In this document: positions 12,601-22,100 of the stretch, piece after piece
Numbering within the stretch: the first letter of the stretch is position 1
How the letters are laid out: the number at the start of each line of letters is the position of its first letter
DNA from: Phoronis australis
Lineage: Eukaryota > Phoronida > Phoronidae
DNA length: 64,000 nucleotides
Direction of reading: 5' to 3'
Assembly: GCA_002633005.1 (NCBI GenBank)
Contig: NMRA01000302.1
Location: 257,760 to 321,759, forward strand
The notes under the pieces: generated by a model
Database searches by the model: none
Seen by the model: only the letters and a program-made list of their open reading frames with translations
Told to the model about the DNA's origin: nothing
Translations under genes and position numbers: made by a program

Positions 12601-15600
12601 AGTCTGATGAAGCATGATAATTTCTATTAGGGCAAACATTCTGACTCGTGTAATTCGTAATTTACAGAACTTTCAATAGTAATCCTTTTTTAAAATCACA
12701 TCTTATCACGTAACACCACACCATGAATTCATTAATGTTGTGCTACAAGTACTGTAATTACACCAAAAACCCGCGACCGTAAACTGCCGTTGGATGTCAA
12801 CCAAACATACCCCGGCTTGAGTCGAGTGACGCCACTTACATGGTTTTGGTGAAATTGACTTGGACTTTCAGGCCGGAGACACCAGAGATGTAAGGATAGG
12901 GTAAAACCCACTTACACTCCATGTCGTAGAAGTTCTGGGACATACAAGTTGGTTGGCTGGGTAACACAAGCGGGTCTGGAAAACATTATAAAACATTCCG
13001 TTTTAGTGAATCCGCACCACAATGATTCTCAAACGAAAGGACCTATATGGTCTAATGTTAAGCGTTTCATGCAATCTTATATCCAACCTTAAACTATTTT
13101 TTTTTGCTTTTTGTGTCCACTAATGATACGCCTCGTTCTCAAAGAAATGTTTTAAGCCCAAAAACATCGAATGATTTTATCTCATTCAATAGTCCGTCGT
13201 CCGCCAGTACATTATTTCGGCAGTGAAATGCAGATTGCTACTGATACTGCGTGACGTCACCCTAGCGAATTATTTATGTACTGCTATCAACAATGGGCGC
13301 CATCAAGCCTTCGATGTGCCGAGGACTTCGCTGGATACTCTGGGGTAAACAATGCCGGCTTTCTCGTGCACTTGCGTGCAACTGCTGTTACCGTAAGTCT
13401 TGTCAAACACCCCGAGACATCATGACGACGTTGATGATGATGACAATGACGATGACGATGATGATGATGACGTTACAGTTTCCCGGATTGAAAAGAACTG
13501 GCAGTTCGTTTGTGCGTTAGTGTTTGAGAAGGCAGTTCTAGAATTTGCATTTTACCGCAAGTCATTTTGTGCGCCGAGCAGGGTCTCAATCAAAACTGAA
13601 CTGTTACTTCGTTCCAAGCTCAGCAACCATTTCACAGTTGAATAAGGAAAAGTCGATTTTCTTAGTGGCGAGTGGTCGAAGTCACATTTCCTTTGGTAAA
13701 AAGCAGTCGTGCGTTCAGTAACGGTAGGACCTAACTAAGTCTAGTCAAAGTCACATGTTCTCACTTAAAATACACGGTAATATCTCATGCAATATCGCGA
13801 AGTCATGGTCTTTAGCGACGCCCTAGTAACTCAACACACGGCCAGGTTTATAACGTTAGCTGACATCGTAGGCTTGTACCGGTTGTCTGGGAATGACGTG
13901 ACAACACATGCCGAGCGCGTCTATTTGCAGAATTCTTTATTATTTCTGAGGATAGATTTCAGTAGCTGTCTCACAGCTAGAAAAATCTAGTCCAAATAAT
14001 CTGTTCTCCTTCATAATATGCAGCAACATTTTGCGTCTTTTTAGCGAGGTCCTAGCGTTATTGAACTCCACCTAGATGTTGTAGTGTTTTAGCCAGACCG
14101 CTCACATAGACAGTCAACCAACGCAATTTTAAGTATTTTAATTTAAGTTAATCATGCAATTTTAAAAAAGTGCATTTCTAATTATTCGGCATGAAATCCA
14201 AACTTGTCCATTTATCGTCTCAAAATTGCTCTCAAAAGGCAGTCTCTTACCAACATATGTAGGACACTAGCAAAGCTGTCACAAAGAAAGAAATGATCAC
14301 TCACCAGAAAATGTTTTTCAAAATTTGACTGTTTCAAAGCAGTGGCAACCGAATGTTGAAATAGACACTATCATTGTATGTCAAGGTCGATAAAACAACC
14401 GTTCGTCAAAGAAACTAATCACTTTCAGAAATGGTCTCAACAACTCGTTATTTTTTGTCAGATAAGGAAGTTTTCTGAGGTAGCAAAGAATTTTCAATTT
14501 AGTCGTGCTTGGGACCAGGCTCGCCACGTGAAGTAACCCGGTGCAGCAAAAGGCCAAATTGTTGAGCTTTATCTCAAGTAACTGAAAAATTGTCAGTTCT
14601 TTCCTTGCCCCTAAATCACGTCTCATCTGAAAAAGTTTACCTCCGTTTTAAAACGGGGACTGGTCTAAACCAAATGCTGCTTCTTTAGCACCAGGCGGGT
14701 TAAGCTATGACATGTTTAACCTGGACGTGCACAAGATCTGACAGTGCACCGTTCACCTTGAGAGTATTACCTTTAACGAACAATCAGCATAACAGCAGGA
14801 TAGTAAAATCTCACAAATGTAAGACAGATGTGGCGGACAATTGAAGTCTCTATTTTATTTTTAATAAAAGAAAAGTCACCAAAATGAATGCTTTGCAACT
14901 TCTGAGTTCAAGATCATACCTGTCACTAAACACCGCTTTGAGAATTTTAGACAACCACGAATCTTATAAGAAGGAAAGAGATCAATTTCCCAAATACTTT
15001 TTGACAAAAATCGGTGAGGTTTTTGTAATATAAGGTGTAACTTACAATCAACTGTCAGTTGCTGTGCAGGGTCCCAAGGTCTTGGATCGCTATGACAGTT
15101 ATAGCAACAACGAACATATTGCAGGTGTTCAGCCACGGACAGTTTGCGGAGAGTGATGTGCGCTATGGATGAGTTTTGCCAGACAGACTGTAGTGAAACC
15201 AGTGAATACAATAATTAGATAGAAAGAATGATTGAGTAAATAAAAGAGTACCTGGGAGCTACAGCAAAAATTTAAAATAGGCCTTTCTCAAGTTAAAAGG
15301 GCCTTAGTATTGTTGGTTTCACTGAAAAGGACCAATACGTACCCCCGCAGGAAGCTGTGTGTTTTTAAAAGTGATATGAAATGGCTTGTCTGACTTCGGT
15401 TGGCAGCTATTCATCTCGCTCACTTTGATATTGACCGCACATGTCAGCCGTAGGTCCTGTCCCACATCTATTACAGGGTCATTTGGCAACAAAGTCACTG
15501 GAATGAATAATAAATGCAAACAAATCAGATTTTTATACAAGATTCATTTCTTTACGTTGAACACCAGATCCACATGTGGGTTCAGCGGGTGCTCTTGGGC

Positions 15601-17975
15601 TTGAATCGTTTCCATCAAAATAAAATACCATACCGAAATACATGGCACAAAGCACTTGAAAGTATTCATTTTTCTACGCCTGAGTTTACTTACGAGACTC
15701 TTACTAAGTTAAGTTAAAAGAACCTTCATACAGATGGCTTTTAAAGCAGTGACGTCATCAGCCTTTCTCTTTTGAAGATGAATAGAGTAACATCTATCAA
15801 GGACATAAAAGCTCATAATAGCAATTACGGTGCATCACAATAAAAATACTTTAAAAAGAGAAATTCCTTCCCGCACTGAAAATTGAATTATACCATTCTT
15901 AACATACATGTATATACCAGCAAGCCTGTGCTTTTGAAGCGGGTCAAAATTAAACCATTTTATGACACGTTTCAGTGCCTAAAATTATAAAATGTCCACA
16001 TCGCCGGAGTTGTGACGGATAACTTGGAAATGGTGACGCAAATAAACAGGGCACTATATGTACTTTTATGAACAAGATATTCCATTTGTCCTCTCTACTG
16101 CATCCTATACTGGTGAGATTTCCCATGGAAACTGGCTATCTGGGCCAGACGCAAGACACTCGAGAATTTGGCAAGGTCAGTGGTGATCAGGCGAGTAGAA
16201 AACGGCAAGCGAAGAGGTGATTGGTCAACGAGGCTGGAAAGTTGAGTTACGGGATAGAATTCCCGATTCTGTTTAATGACCTAAGATATCTCGCCACATG
16301 TGTCTCGTGAGTGTCGTGCGCTTGTAGAATGCACCCCCTGGGAACTCGGCAGTGCAAACGCAACCAAATTCCCAAAAACTTACAGCCACAGCGCCTGAAA
16401 GTGGCGTCGATAGGTGTCGCTGCACAAGTCAGGAGTAGCGTTAAAGTGAACGTTTTCACAGATGACGGACGCGCGGCAGCTGCAAAGACGCATAATTACA
16501 AAAGTCATTGCAAAATGTAATTCAGTGACAAGAATTCAACAAGCAAGTAATGGGATTGAAATTTAACTATGTTGCTGTAAATAAAAATAGCCGTTCCTTA
16601 TACTACACCGGGTATTTGGAAATGTTTCACACATGGAGAATTGAATGAAGTCGATTATTTCGTCAATAAAGGGCAAACTCCAAAGCAAACCAATGTGCTC
16701 ACTGATTGGTTAAGACTGGCTCAATTTTGAATCTCTAGTTAACTCACGAACGTACACGGAGACTGTAGACACTGCTAAGCCTGCACCTGAAAGAAGCAAC
16801 CATGCGATACCTACTGTATATTGAGATTCCAATCTACCTGAAGTGCTGCGGTCTGCAGTGTTTGAAATGCAGATTTTAAAACATCTGGCTGGATTACGGC
16901 TGTTATTTGGGCGAAATATAATTCGGCGTTTTCATAGTCTTTGTCGGAATTAGATGAAAGTAGATTGTTACCGTGTGAAACAATCTTAGAAAATGTTATG
17001 CTGTTATGGGATGATGGAAATTAAGCTAAATATTTGTTAGCATCTGGTAACTGACTAGAAGATGTAGACATTTTAGTTTTTGTAATGTACTGTACACTTG
17101 AGCATGTGGGCTGGAGCATTTTGTATAAAAAGAAATAAACAAATCCACATTTTGATTGCTTTGTTAAGGAGTGAAAGTATAATTAAGTTTTTCCTTTCCT
17201 ACGATCGATAGTACATTACATGCGTGACTCGGCACAAAATGTCCTAATAAGACGTCATGCAATTTACTTTTTGTAAGCATAAGCATTTCGGACACGATTC
17301 ACAGCGCACAGCACTGTTTTTGTGTGCAAAATAACAAGTGGAAGGGTAGCGTATCACTTAGTTCTCTAGACACTATTTCAAAGTCATGTATTCACCGAGA
17401 GATTTTGGGTAGATTGACATGTGCTTTGAGGTAGACTATTAAAACTAGACCTCGCCTTATGTAATTTCATTTATATACTATTATCAATGGGTAGCCAACT
17501 TCGTCTACTACCATAGCAAAAGAGTTGCAATCTGTGTCTAGTCACTAGCGGCGCCTCCCGAGTTATTTTTAGGGTACACTGCACGCGCTTTGATTGTATT
17601 GTACATGTACGTCTGCTGACTTTTTTTGTTCTTCTGTAAAACGTGACGTTTTCAGTGGCATTGCTTGAGCCATTGTCGACTGCTCATGTGATGTGGAACG
17701 GCTTTTTTCAATGTCTCAAAAACTTTCGTAGTGCTAAGCAATAAAATACGTATTAGAATTTACCGCCCTAATACACTGTACAATTATCGGGTACTGTGAT
17801 CTAGGTAAGAAGTGAATGGCGCCTCCGCATGGAATTCATAGGCGAAATATGGAATCTGTTGTTTTGAATATGGTCATGCATGACTTCCTCTCTGGGGATT
17901 TCCAACAGAGTAGATACATATAACGAGTTTCTAACCGTTTGCTGCTTTTCAATACCTACCTTTGATGTAGCACAT
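482..17975 (-). CDS. R2: Ig-CRH-sushi-Ig cytokine-receptor-like gene (3' end beyond window)
   Basis: Spliced model of twelve exons, in transcription order: 17960-17975, 16384-16479, 15343-15497, 15046-15187, 12840-12975, 11423-11658, 9069-9238, 5467-5638, 4462-4677, 3009-3125, 1851-1989, 482-654. Every junction has GT/AG and the phases fit, giving 589 codons to the edge. Order: signal peptide, Ig domain (about residues 38-136), class I cytokine-receptor D1 (137-260; C147, C157, W159 form C-x9-C-x-W) and D2 (261-374; WSALS at 361-365), sushi (about 375-446), second Ig (447-560), proline-rich linker. It is presumably a secreted or membrane-tethered cytokine-binding co-receptor. The first eight exons are paralogous to R1 and the last four to S1. 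No GPI exon or new signal peptide lies between 5467 and 4677, which favours one transcript; two adjacent genes, one broken, remains possible. The last exon should lie left of base 1. Confidence 0.72.
655..1850. other. R2 intron 11, nothing recognised
   Basis: AT-rich intron of about 1.2 kb. I see no element or conserved exon in it. Confidence 0.6.
1851..1989 (-). CDS. R2 exon 11: Ig C-E strands
   Basis: Acceptor TTTTCAG, donor GTACTG, 139 nt in phase 1 to 2, exactly the length of the S1 exon at 54418-54556. Shared pattern L-Y-E-x-D-R near the start and D/N-Y-R at the end. Confidence 0.8.
2275..2480 (+). mobile_element. 3'-end fragment of the YR/hydrolase retroelement
   Basis: Shares the characteristic 3' non-coding block (repeated CCAGTTGGTA-type words, then GGCAATCGACC) with 39005-39240 and 48860-49085. 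It lies in R2 intron 10. No coding sequence is present. Confidence 0.65.
2893..2980 (+). repeat. Polypurine tract
   Basis: About 85 bases almost wholly of A and G, ending in a run of G, 30 bases from R2 exon 10. On the minus (transcribed) sense it is a pyrimidine tract just after the donor. Confidence 0.7.
3009..3125 (-). CDS. R2 exon 10: Ig A-B strands
   Basis: 117 nt, acceptor GTTTCAG, donor GTAGGA, phase 1-1, same length as S1 55168-55284. Contains the L-T-I-V-C-K B-strand motif and the shared H-F-M-x-G-Q-A-D end. Confidence 0.8.
3126..4461. other. R2 intron 9, nothing recognised
   Basis: 1.3 kb between the sushi and Ig exons. No conserved exon or element identified. Confidence 0.55.
4462..4677 (-). 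CDS. R2 exon 9: sushi (CCP) domain
   Basis: 216 nt, acceptor CTCGCAG, donor GTACGT. Four cysteines in sushi spacing and the C-L-G-N-N-K-W-D core near the end, closely matching the S1 sushi exon at 57487-57687. It starts in phase 1, so it joins R2 exon 8 without a frame break. Confidence 0.82.
4678..5466. other. R2 intron 8, lacks any GPI or signal-peptide exon
   Basis: 789 bases joining the cytokine-receptor and sushi parts. I searched it by eye for the GPI exon core and for the S1 signal-peptide exon and found neither. Confidence 0.55.
5467..5638 (-). CDS. R2 exon 8: D2 second half with WSALS
   Basis: 172 nt, acceptor ATTGCAG, donor GTGAGT. Encodes P-D-T-E-Y and N-P-Y-W-S-A-L-S, the F-G region of a class I receptor D2 fibronectin domain. 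Paralogue of R1 20558-20729. Confidence 0.88.
6130..6280 (-). mobile_element. MITE copy 1 (CGTTCAGTA terminal repeats)
   Basis: About 150 bases with inverted ends of the type CGTTCAGTA-x-CGCTA-GACCT. The matching R1 intron (about 21200) reads straight through, so the insertion postdates the R1/R2 duplication; CCTG flanks both sides. Confidence 0.75.
6700..7345. repeat. Tandem duplication within R2 intron 7
   Basis: Two diverged copies of a block (about 6700-6870 and 7170-7340) that occurs once in R1 (about 21715-21890). Shared words include AAGACCTTCG, AAAGGA and TGTCAGTGAC. Confidence 0.65.
6945..6998 (-). pseudogene. Relic of D2 first-half exon (3' half only)
   Basis: Encodes a copy of the end of R exon 7 (C-G-M-V-F-E) up to the same GTACGA donor, and similarity continues into the intron, but the 5' half and acceptor are missing. 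It lies between R2 exons 7 and 8 within the duplicated block and cannot be a normal exon. Confidence 0.7.
7497..7790 (+). pseudogene. Degenerate THAP domain in DNA transposon
   Basis: Open frame whose translation follows the THAP pattern: V-P-A-C-P-N-Y near the start, F-F-Q-L-P, R-K-W, and R-V-C-G-R near residue 60. Of the C2CH zinc ligands the first cysteine is Tyr and the final histidine is Leu, so the finger is unlikely to bind zinc. The frame ends soon after. A decayed DNA-binding part of a transposase, not a host gene. Confidence 0.65.
8415..8522 (+). repeat. GC-rich ~50-base direct duplication
   Basis: Two copies of a unit containing GGGCCTGATCGGG and CCACTGGCCGGGATAA, conspicuously GC-rich against its surroundings, inside the TTAA element. 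Confidence 0.7.
9069..9238 (-). CDS. R2 exon 7: D1-D2 hinge and D2 first half
   Basis: 170 nt, acceptor ATTCCAG, donor GTACGA. K-P opens D2 and L-N-V-T-W is the B-strand tryptophan motif. The last eight residues differ almost completely from R1 while the rest is very similar. Confidence 0.88.
9239..11422. other. R2 intron 6, nothing recognised
   Basis: 2.2 kb; parts (about 9240-9880) align with R1 22130-22860. No coding element seen. Confidence 0.55.
11423..11658 (-). CDS. R2 exon 6: D1 second half
   Basis: 236 nt, acceptor CTTGCAG, donor GTAAGG. Contains N-S-C-P, and T-Y-C-F-I-V-E-V, the second disulphide and F-strand of a class I receptor D1. Near-identical in layout to R1 23007-23242. 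Confidence 0.88.
11745..12245. repeat. Duplicated intron block in R2 intron 5
   Basis: A block with GACAGCTGCACTGG and ATTTGG followed by AAGGTC occurs at about 11745-11880 and 12092-12245, and once in R1 at 23352-23500. Confidence 0.65.
12840..12975 (-). CDS. R2 exon 5: D1 first half, C-x9-C-x-W
   Basis: 136 nt, acceptor TTTCCAG, donor GTAAGT. Carries the canonical class I receptor C-x9-C-x-W pattern and an N-F-T glycosylation site. It has three more residues than R1 in the loop after P-Y-P-Y-I. Confidence 0.9.
13425..13475 (+). repeat. (GAT/GAC)n microsatellite in R2
   Basis: Run of GATGATGAC-type triplets; the orthologous intron position in R1 holds a similar run at 28268-28325. Confidence 0.85.
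13706..14068 (+). mobile_element. Adjacent MITE copies in R2 intron 4
   Basis: 13706-13835 is an inverted copy of the 6130 MITE and 13960-14068 is a second partial copy ending GCGAGGTCCTAGCGTTA. Both are also present in R1 (28549-28920), so these insertions predate the gene duplication. Confidence 0.65.
15046..15187 (-). CDS. R2 exon 4: Ig second half
   Basis: 142 nt, acceptor ACTACAG, donor GTAAGT. Encodes N-S-S glycosylation site, L-x-V-A-E and Y-V-R-C-C-Y, the Ig F strand. Confidence 0.87.
15343..15497 (-). CDS. R2 exon 3: Ig first half
   Basis: 155 nt, acceptor ATTCCAG, donor GTACGT. G-Q-D-L-R-L-T-C is the Ig B strand. A stretch of over 30 residues is identical to R1. Confidence 0.88.
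15498..16383. other. R2 intron 2, nothing recognised
   Basis: 886 bases alignable with R1 33936-36547 once the R1 transposon is removed. Confidence 0.55.
16384..16479 (-). CDS. R2 exon 2: signal peptide
   Basis: 96 nt, acceptor CTTTGCAG, donor GTAAGT. The frame that joins exon 3 encodes K-T-F-T-L-T-L-L-L-T-C, a signal-peptide core. No in-frame ATG lies in the exon before a stop, so the start must be upstream. Confidence 0.7.
17960..17975 (-). CDS. R2 candidate start exon (16 coding bases)
   Basis: ATG followed by codons for C-Y-I-K and one base, then donor GTAGGT. It is the only one of three nearby ATGs whose phase fits exon 2. The block is conserved upstream of R1 (46218-46233). Two upstream ATGs weaken the call. 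Confidence 0.4.
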
Positions 17976-18130
17976 TGCATTGGGTTTTCAGAATGCTCGC
18001 CGCTCTTGATATTAACATCCAATCGAAAGTACTTAAGAAACGCAGTTTTTTATTTGAGATAATTACGTGATCATAAAAACATGATTCGTCATTTGCAATT
18101 GTTACTAATAAGGGTCCGTGTCGCTAAAAG
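17976..18130 (-). promoter_or_regulatory. Conserved leader/promoter block upstream of R2
   Basis: About 150 bases strongly conserved with 46234-46390 and recognisably with 60046-60170, including GCAAATGACGAATCATG and ATGATCACGTA. Conservation just upstream of the candidate start exon suggests the core promoter and 5' UTR. No clear TATA box. Confidence 0.5.
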
Positions 18131-18240
18131 TGCATGGCTTAAGAGACAGAACATTAATTTTTTTAGGGATACCTTATAAATTCATTCTTCAACAGTATAC
18201 AATTCTAATTGTTAAAGGGTGAACAAGGAAAACAGATAAG

Positions 18241-18242
18241 GA

Positions 18243-18273
<31 letters not shown>

Positions 18274-18290
18274 CCTCCCTCCCTCNTCAG
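18241..18290 (+). repeat. (CT)n(CCCT)n microsatellite with an N
   Basis: CT dinucleotides passing into CCCT units, with the only undetermined base of the window at 18286. Confidence 0.9.
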
Positions 18291-18803
18291 TGTGACGCCA
18301 AAAGGACATTGCGTGGGTACTCACTTCCGTCCCTAACCACCAAACGCTCCTCCAACCTTAAACAGAGCAGGTTCTTACCAGCATGTCAGCAAAAAGCGTA
18401 TGCGCACAGCCTTTGCACTATAAACTACGAAAATAATTTTCTAACAACAATTTCCTTGAATACGAAAGTCAAATCTTTGATTTATCTACATGTACCTAGT
18501 TTTGTTTCATCCACATCGGTGTTAGTTTTCTGGAAAATCAAACGTGCTCCCTTCTTCACATTTGAAATCAAGGGACCGTCATGGAAAGGGGAGGGTGACA
18601 CGTGTAGGCCCAGATAACTACACTACAGTGGTATGCATCTACATTTTTCGAAGCGTGAAATTTTCGACTCGTTTACAGAATTTGCGGAGATTTGTGTGAA
18701 GAACGACATTCTCCAGAAGAAACTGTCATCAGAGATATTGACTTAAAAAATTTGTTAGATGAGTGTAGTGTCACAAGATGTCGGCTCAAGCAAATTGAAA
18801 CTG
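18291..18803. other. Intergenic spacer between R1 and R2
   Basis: Alignable with 50430-50960 and 62400-63055, so part of the ancestral repeated gene unit. No gene seen. Confidence 0.6.
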
Positions 18804-18809
18804 TTTATT
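18804..18809 (-). terminator. R1 polyadenylation signal AATAAA
   Basis: AATAAA on the minus strand, 154 bases after the R1 stop. The equivalents for S1 and G0 are at matching places. Confidence 0.7.
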
Positions 18810-18962
18810 TTCTATTTTGTGTTACACGTTCACTTGGTTCTAGACTAGAAAATTCGAGTAAACCTTCGAATTTCACGAGATGTGAATGGCCAGTTTGGTG
18901 ATCACGTGACTTGATTGGTAAGTTACATGTACTTGCACTTCGTGATTCTACTGATATGTGCA

Positions 18963-19105
18963 TCAATGGGAAAGTGTCGCTGCGGCCAAAATCAAAGTAA
19001 GCATGGGTGGTTCGGTCATCTTTGCCTTGGTCCCTGTGTTCTCTATACTTGCGTCCATTTGTTGGTTAGCGGGGTAGTGTTCCACAGTCTTTCCTTGAAA
19101 TTGCA
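18963..19105 (-). CDS. R1 exon 9: GPI-anchor signal
   Basis: 143 nt, acceptor TTTTCAG, TGA at 18963. Phase 1 start joins exon 8. N-T-G-T-K-A-K-M-T-E-P precedes the hydrophobic tail L-T-L-I-L-A-A-A-T-L; small residues N/T/G are plausible attachment sites. Confidence 0.78.
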
Positions 19106-22100
19106 CTGAAAACAATTATTGTACGAGACATTTGTTTCGACAAAATGGTAAAACTGAATGCTGTTCATATCAATGGGAGCTAAATATCATTTGTATGAGT
19201 AATAGTGAAGCTAGTGGGTACCATGTTTCTGCAAGAAAGGCCAGTTCGTGATTTGTACAAGTTCCAGTTGGAAGACTAACCAAAGTTAAAAGCAGCCCCA
19301 GAGCAGGCACTTTTTCGGGATCGTTTGGAATGTCTGGTATTATGGAAATGTATGCAAGAAATCAATGTTTTCTCTTCTATATTGGTGACCACTAAAATAC
19401 TTTAAACTTGTCCTTTACTACCAGTAGCGTCACGATATTTCATTTACAGCAGGCAAATTGGCTGTCGACAAATCGCGATCGAAAACACGGCAAGTGATCT
19501 CAGATGAAATTTGTCGTCGTCACTAGAGAGATCGTGCGAGTGGTTTAGGAGCTCACCTGTAGTCGCAAAATTAATGTCTTATAGGTTTGCTTGTCCCAGT
19601 GAGAACACATCTGTCAGTTACCGTGATTGTGGCTATTAGTAAACTCATTAGCGAATCCATGCGAAAACGGAAATGTATCGTCATTTTCCTAATATGTACC
19701 AATATGCCAAATTTCGTGGAAATGCATAAAAATTTGAGTGTGCAGAGGCAAACGTAAAAAATAGATTTGCCACCGGGGTACAGCGATAGGCAGATGTGTC
19801 CAAAAATCGTCGTCGACTGTCTTCGTTCAACGAAATAATTGCCAAATTTAACAAAGATCCCGTAAGGGGCTTAGTAGAAACAGACACGGACTCAAAAAGG
19901 CACTAGGGGGACCGCAGTATTCGAATAAAAAATTAGTGTCGATCCTACTTTTTTTAGTTTGAACAAATCTGCCAATTTCCATGATTCTTCAGCGGTGGGT
20001 TTCGCGGAATAGATGGTAAAATGGCCGGATGGAGGACGGGGAGACTGATGAAATTCCACTGGGCGGCTAGTGGCGGACATTGCTGTTTCTAGGACGGTGA
20101 CGACAGTTAGCAAGCATGGGCTTACAAGAAATCAAGAACGTCCGCCATTGAATGAATACTCTATGCTTTTTTGCTTCCTCGACTAGACGCCCGCTAGGTA
20201 TCGCTGCCGTCCATGAAACAATAACGACTGCGACCAGTGAAATAACATGCAATCTTCCTATTGTCTATCCATCCAAAAATACATGTAAAAAGACGTTGTC
20301 ATGAAAATCCGTCAACTATTCCGAAGATACAGAGGCCAACGTGAAAACTCACCCTTGCGTTCCCTTTTATAAAATAAGATTACATGAAATCTTCAGAATT
20401 GCGCGTAGGCCTACATACGTGAAAGGGTTTTGAATATATATGTACAGCAGGGTACGCCTGGCGGACAGCCAGACAGACGGACAGACGGAGGGACAGACGG
20501 AGGGACGGGCATCACAGTTTTGTGTCAGCACGTATGGCACGACAATAGTTCACTCACCAACAGGCCGAGTTTTCCCGAAAACGGAAGACGTCTCACTCCA
20601 GTAGGGATTGGTGTTCATGTTTATTTTACCACGGACCACGATCACGTATTCGGTGTCAGGGAAGAGCTTTGCAATAACATACCATATTGTCTTAGAGCCC
20701 TTGGGCGAAGTGTCAGTGACATTAACTGTCTGCAACGTGAGAGTTTGTAGTCATATTTTTAACAATCTTCGGAAAAACACTTCAACCTCAGAAAAACCAA
20801 CTTGTCCATTTCCAGCTTAACAGTTGTAAACAGAGGAAATGAAAGAGTGTAGACATCTTTTTATGAAAGTGTTTGCATCTTCGCTGGGAATCAGTTTACG
20901 ACTAATTATATATATGGCCAAGAACAGGTGGCTTTAATCTTAAAATGGAAATTAAGTCCCGCCATTTTAAATTTCCGAGATCAGAAAACAGCCTAGAGAA
21001 ACGTTCTCTCGTTTTTTAGAGCTCAGAATGAATGATAAGGCATTTACCACATCCCTTGGTCAACAAAACAGAAATAATTACATTTTCCAAAAACAATTCC
21101 ATCATAATATTTCTTAGTGAATTCAATTTCAAACTGATCTTCCAGCATTTTAAAGCCCTGAAGTCATCGCTAATGTAGTAATTGCCCTGCTCCACATAAA
21201 AAGAGACTAAATCCTGATATCGAATGATTATGGAAACCGCGATCTACGTGCATGTACAAATCAGTTAGGGAAGACAGTGTGCACGGCCACTTGGCCAATT
21301 AACAGGTAATGATTAAAACCTTTAAAAACAGATAATGCCCTGTAACCTAGCCAACACGTGAAAGTTTAAAAAAACCTTAAGCCGCAAACCTCATTAAAAC
21401 TCTAGGTAAATTTGGTCTGGAAAGACCGCCTGCCCCAGAAAAGAACCCATGTTGTGACACAGCAAGACAGGGTTTTACCTCTCAAGCATTTTGAAATACA
21501 AGTTTCTTGCGAGAAAAACTAGATCCCGCAAGACAATTTTTAAAAAATGACGCAAGTGTTCTATTAGCAGCAGCCACTATACTGATACTACTCAAGGAGG
21601 TCCACGTGCGTAACACATCTACCTTTCTCATGTAGCCCCGTTTTCCCAGGTCTTACATGCATAACTAACCTGTGTACACCAACAGTTACTCGTAAAAAGA
21701 GACGAAGAAAACAAAGATGTTTCATTAAAAACCATGATAGTTATACAACCTTTTAAGTTTGAGCCAAATCTTCAGGAAAGTTGATGACCCGGCAACGTTT
21801 ATGTCAAGAACTGTGACTAAGAAGTCATAAAAGACCTTCGGCGAAAGGACTGTCAGTGACAGTCAATCAAAGACCTGTGACAGGAGCTTTAAATACAATC
21901 CAAACATGATATGCTCAGACTTTTTAAATCCAGTTGTATAGCAAAACACGACATTTCGTACCTTACCAACAGTGCACCACTTGGTTCTGTAGGAGACCTC
22001 AAACACCATTCCGTTAGCTACCCTTAAAGTTCCGTCCATGCCATGCGGGGGCGCCCACGTCACGTTCAATTTAGTGCTCGGGTCACTGATAGCGGGGCTT

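Noticed and set aside
13400-13645. ORF with a long aspartate run
   Set aside because: It is the translation of the GAT/GAC microsatellite; the R1 copy has a different frame and length.
18915-19109. Plus-strand ORFs with a cysteine-rich G-K-C-R-C-G motif, repeated near 63215
   Set aside because: They are the reverse complement of the GPI exon and its 3' UTR. The minus frame keeps acceptor, phase and stop in three copies; the plus frame does not in the 51 kb copy.
20067-20252. Minus-strand frame beginning H-V-I-S-L, resembling the S1 signal peptide
   Set aside because: It has TTG in place of ATG, no splice donor at the expected point, and only a short similarity to S1 exon 1. It could be a relic but support is too thin.
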